From contig NZ_LGTB01000028.1 of the NCBI RefSeq assembly GCF_001238275.1, positions 87,501 to 122,931 of the forward strand: 35,431 nt of DNA, given 5' to 3'. The notes under the pieces were generated by a model. That model saw nothing but the letters and a program-made list of their open reading frames with translations. It did no database searches and was not told the origin of the DNA. This document shows positions 32,561 through 35,431 of the stretch, one piece after another (the first letter of the stretch is position 1; each line of letters starts with the position of its first letter). Position numbers and translations under genes: made by a program. This DNA is from Bradyrhizobium viridifuturi. Its GTDB lineage: Bacteria; Pseudomonadota; Alphaproteobacteria; Rhizobiales; Xanthobacteraceae.

Positions 32561-35431
32561 ATGACCACCACTTTTGTAAGCTCGGGTTTTACCAGCTCAG
32601 GTTTGATCGAAGCGGGCGGCGATACGCTTGAGGTCCTCAACGGAGGCTCCGCGGTCTCGACGACGCTGAGTAGTGGTGGCCAGCTCCTGGTCGATTCCGG
32701 CGGCTACGTAGACTCGACCACGATTTCAAGCGGCGGCAGCGTGACCATCAGCGCCGGCGGCGTGATGAGCGGTACCGGCAGCGGCAGCACGGGCGTTTTC
32801 AATAGCGACAACGGCACCGTCAACGTGCTGTCCGGCGGCGTGGTGGATCATATCCGTGTCAGCAGCGGCGGCGTGCTGAACATATCGTCAGGCGGCTTCA
32901 CCAGCGGCGGTATCGGTTCGGGCACCGGCGTTTTCTCAGGTGGCGTGGAGAACATCCTGGCCGGTGGTTCCGCGTCTTTTATCGCGGTCTATACCGGCGG
33001 TGTCATGAACGTCGCCGGCGAAACGCTGAGCACCGTCGGTATTTCGGGAGGCGTCGAGAACGTCCTTTCGGGCGGCTTCATCAGTGGCGCCTCGCATTCG
33101 GGCACGGGGGTTTCTGCGGGAGGCGTCCTCAACATCTCTGCCGGAGGTTCGGGCGCCTTTGTGGGCGTGTACACCGGCGGCACGGCCAATGTGGCCGGCG
33201 TCATTCTCGGCAATAGTGTGATCTCGAGCGGCGGCGTCGAGAACGTGTTGTCGGGCGGCTTGATCTCAGGGTCGGGCGGCACGTTCACGGGCGATTACGG
33301 TACGCTCAATATCGAGGCGGGCGGCTCGGCAACTCGTTTCGACGTGTTTTCTGGTGGCATCGCCAACATTGCCGGATCGGCGGGCAGCGTCGGTGTCTGG
33401 GGCGGTACGGCCAGGCTCCAGGTTGGTGGCTCCGCCGGCGAGTTTGACTTCTCCGGGCCTGGCGTCTCCGGTGGGACCGGGTTCTCGGGGAATGGCGGCA
33501 AGCTGGAGATTGATGGCCTCTCGATGCCCGGAGCCACAATCTTTGGCTTCGTTGTTGGGGATACGATCAACCTTACCGGCGAGGGCGCTTCGCACGTTAC
33601 CAGCGTGGGCCTCGGCGCGAATAACGTTCTGCAGATAGCGACCAACGATCACGGCACGCTGACGCTTCAGCTGGACCCGAGCCAGATCTTTTCCAATCCG
33701 TTCGGCCGCACAGGCGATGCCTCCGGCACCGACATCTTCCTCTTCACCAGCGCCGGTGGTAGCGGCAACATAACCGTGAGCAGTGGTCAGACTGACTTGG
33801 GGCTGGTTATCAGCAGCGGTCAGACGCTCAACGTTCTGTCCGGCGGAACGGCCATCGGCACCGTGCTCAGCGGTGGCACCGAGAATGTTTTCGGAGCCGA
33901 GCAAAACGCCACTGTGAGCAACGGGGGCGTGCTCAACGTCTCCGCCGGCGGAATCGTGCACGGCGTCGCGGTGTCGAACGGCGGCACCTTGAATGTGGCG
34001 GGCACGATCACCAGCAACACGGCGGTCTTCGGCGGCGGTGTCGAGAACATCCTGTCCGGCGGCTTCATCTCCGGCCAGATCGGATCCGGAACGGGAATTT
34101 CGGGCGGCACCCTCAACGTGCTGGCCGGCGGCTCGGCCTCCTATGTCGGCGTGTCGGCGGGCGGTACCTTCAACGTCTTCGGTACGGTGCTGAGCATGGT
34201 CGGCATCACCAGCGGCGGTGTCGAGAACGTGCAGTCGGGTGGCCTGATCTCCGGCGCAACGAGCTCCGGGACCGGCGTTTCCGCCGGCGGCGTGCTGAAC
34301 GTTCTGGCCGGTGGTTCGGCCGTCCACGTCGGTGTGTCGAGTGGCGGCACGTTCAACGTCTTCGGCAACGTGCTGAGCAACACCGCGGTCTACAGCGGCG
34401 GCGTCGAGAACGTCGAGGCGGGCGGGTCGATCTCCGGTGCGAGCGGGTCCGGAACGGGAGTTTCGGGCGGTACGCTCAACGTACTGGCGGGCGGCTCAGC
34501 CGCCTTCGTCGGCGTGTCCGCTGGCGGCATCCTCAACGTGGCGGGCGTGACGCTGAGCAATGTCAGCATCACCAGCGGCGGTATCGAGAACGTGCAATCG
34601 GGCGGTCTGATCACCGGGGCGATCAGCTCGGGGACCGGCGTTTCCGCCGGCGGCGTGCTGAATGTTCTGGCCGGTGGTTCGGCAGACCACGTCACCGTGT
34701 CGAGCGGCGGCACCATGAATGTGTCGGGCACCGTGCTCAGCAATGTGGCCGTCTTGTCCGGCGGCGTTGAGAATGTTGCCTCGGGTGGCGTCGTCACCGG
34801 CGTGACGGGTTCCGGGACGGGCGTATCCGGAGGTACGGTCAACGTATTCGGCGGCGGCGCGCTGGATCACCTGACGGTTTCGAGCGGCACGCTGAATGTC
34901 TCCGCTGGCGCCACGGTGCACAACATCACGGTGTCGAGCGGCGGCACCATGAATGTTGCCGGCGCGATGACCAGCAACACGCTGATCTCGGCCGGCGGTA
35001 TCGAGAACGTGCTGTCCGGCGGATTGATCTCCGGCGTGACGAGTTCGGGGACCGGAGTTCTCGGCACATTGAACCTTCTGGCCGGCGGTTCGGCGGTTCA
35101 CGTCGGCGTCTCGAGCGGCGGCACGTTCAATGTTGCGGGCGTCGTGCTCAGCAATGGCGCCGTCTATGACGGCGGTGTCGAAAATGTTCTTTCCGGCGGT
35201 CTCGTTACCGGCGTGACGGGTTCCGGCACCGGCATCTCCGGCGGCACGGTCAATGTCCTTGCGGGTGGTGCGCTGGATCACCTGACGGTTTCGAGCGGCA
35301 CTTTGAATGTCTCGGCTGGTGGCACGGCACACGACCTTACGGTGTCGAGCGGTACCCTGAATGTTGCGGGTACGATCATCAGCAACACGCTGGTCTCGAG
35401 CGGCGGTGTCGAGAACGTGCTGTCCGGCGGG
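32561..35431 (+). CDS. Giant AIDA-type strand-loop-strand repeat protein (adhesin), 3' partial
   Basis: The frame opens at ATG 32561, with GGGGAG about 7 bases upstream, and stays open for 957 codons to the window end; no stop is seen. It begins MTTTFVSSGFTSSGLIEAGG and has no signal peptide. Most of the protein is the S-G-G-x-x-x-V-x-x-G-G pattern of AIDA/autotransporter passengers, forming a parallel beta-helix. Super-repeats of 60-61 residues carry GGVENVLSGG, SGTGVSAGGVLNVLAGGSA and SSGGTFNV. A non-repetitive domain (about residues 305-410) with IFGFVVGDTINLTGEG and LFTSAGG interrupts the array. Preceding BAHT heptosyltransferase is the likely modifier. Whether the C-terminus is a beta-barrel or a type I signal cannot be seen. 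The opposite-strand ORFs here are shadows. Confidence 0.93.
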   Translation, partial: MTTTFVSSGFTSSGLIEAGGDTLEVLNGGSAVSTTLSSGGQLLVDSGGYVDSTTISSGGSVTISAGGVMSGTGSGSTGVFNSDNGTVNVLSGGVVDHIRVSSGGVLNISSGGFTSGGIGSGTGVFSGGVENILAGGSASFIAVYTGGVMNVAGETLSTVGISGGVENVLSGGFISGASHSGTGVSAGGVLNISAGGSGAFVGVYTGGTANVAGVILGNSVISSGGVENVLSGGLISGSGGTFTGDYGTLNIEAGGSATRFDVFSGGIANIAGSAGSVGVWGGTARLQVGGSAGEFDFSGPGVSGGTGFSGNGGKLEIDGLSMPGATIFGFVVGDTINLTGEGASHVTSVGLGANNVLQIATNDHGTLTLQLDPSQIFSNPFGRTGDASGTDIFLFTSAGGSGNITVSSGQTDLGLVISSGQTLNVLSGGTAIGTVLSGGTENVFGAEQNATVSNGGVLNVSAGGIVHGVAVSNGGTLNVAGTITSNTAVFGGGVENILSGGFISGQIGSGTGISGGTLNVLAGGSASYVGVSAGGTFNVFGTVLSMVGITSGGVENVQSGGLISGATSSGTGVSAGGVLNVLAGGSAVHVGVSSGGTFNVFGNVLSNTAVYSGGVENVEAGGSISGASGSGTGVSGGTLNVLAGGSAAFVGVSAGGILNVAGVTLSNVSITSGGIENVQSGGLITGAISSGTGVSAGGVLNVLAGGSADHVTVSSGGTMNVSGTVLSNVAVLSGGVENVASGGVVTGVTGSGTGVSGGTVNVFGGGALDHLTVSSGTLNVSAGATVHNITVSSGGTMNVAGAMTSNTLISAGGIENVLSGGLISGVTSSGTGVLGTLNLLAGGSAVHVGVSSGGTFNVAGVVLSNGAVYDGGVENVLSGGLVTGVTGSGTGISGGTVNVLAGGALDHLTVSSGTLNVSAGGTAHDLTVSSGTLNVAGTIISNTLVSSGGVENVLSGG
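34034..35431 (+). repeat. Near-identical 180/183-bp tandem coding repeats of the adhesin
   Basis: The GGxVENV motif starts at 34034, 34214, 34397, 34577, 34760, 34994, 35171 and 35402, giving periods of 180, 183, 180, 183, 234, 177 and 231 bases. The longer periods include one extra short strand-loop-strand unit (LDHLTVSSGTLNVSAG). The alternation of 60 and 61 residues suggests the true unit may be a pair (about 363 bp). Confidence 0.88.

Noticed and set aside
33266..35332. Long open frames on the minus strand inside the adhesin region (proline-, alanine- and threonine-rich)
   Set aside because: They repeat with the 180-bp period and mirror the sense repeats; they have no ribosome sites, and the sense frame is the one matching AIDA repeats.

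Overview
The window looks like chromosomal DNA of an alphaproteobacterium, most likely Bradyrhizobium or a close relative. The evidence is the high GC content, the strong G/C third-position codon bias, the mix of catabolic and regulatory genes, and the short palindromic intergenic repeats with GTCATTCC..GGAATGAC or CTAG ends that are common in that group. The genus is inferred from protein character and repeat style, not from a marker gene.

Region 1 (1-9,050) is a catabolic and regulatory patchwork. It holds the 3' end of an unknown gene, an orphan TRAP-type solute-binding protein, a PRISE-like reductase (frameshifted), and a minus-strand block of GntR regulator, EctD-like dioxygenase and COG4091-type dehydrogenase with a SAF domain. 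The GntR gene has a perfect 20-bp palindrome at its predicted start point. An M20 peptidase (frameshifted) and an ECF41-type sigma factor (frameshifted) follow, the latter divergent from an AhpD-like gene with an ECF41-like promoter.

Region 2 (9,046-22,608) holds small-molecule enzymes, mostly on the minus strand: alpha/beta hydrolase, ogt-type methyltransferase, two related MBL-fold hydrolases, a beta-lactamase-fold serine hydrolase, a glutathione transferase, an FAH-family hydrolase, a TetR regulator with an operator inside a divergent promoter, a quinone oxidoreductase, an SDR, CvpA, a GMC oxidoreductase and a coniferyl-aldehyde-type dehydrogenase. Palindromic repeats lie between many of them. 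Six genes between 2.1 and 18.1 kb are each broken by one apparent missing G or C in a short homopolymer. This looks more like systematic base-calling loss than six independent pseudogenes.

Region 3 (22,925-35,431) starts with an initiator tRNA-Met and its terminator, then changes character to surface and secretion genes. A 998-residue protein with a metalloprotease-like N-terminus and seven repeats of about 106 residues lies divergent from a type I secretion ABC transporter and its HlyD adaptor. An FkbM methyltransferase, an autotransporter-type heptosyltransferase (BAHT/TibC/Aah family) and a giant AIDA-type strand-loop-strand repeat protein follow; the last is open for 957 codons and runs off the window end. 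Together they look like a locus that makes, glycosylates and exports large surface proteins. The unusual point is a BAHT glycosyltransferase and its AIDA-type substrate next to type I rather than type V secretion genes; the missing C-terminus of the adhesin decides which route it uses.
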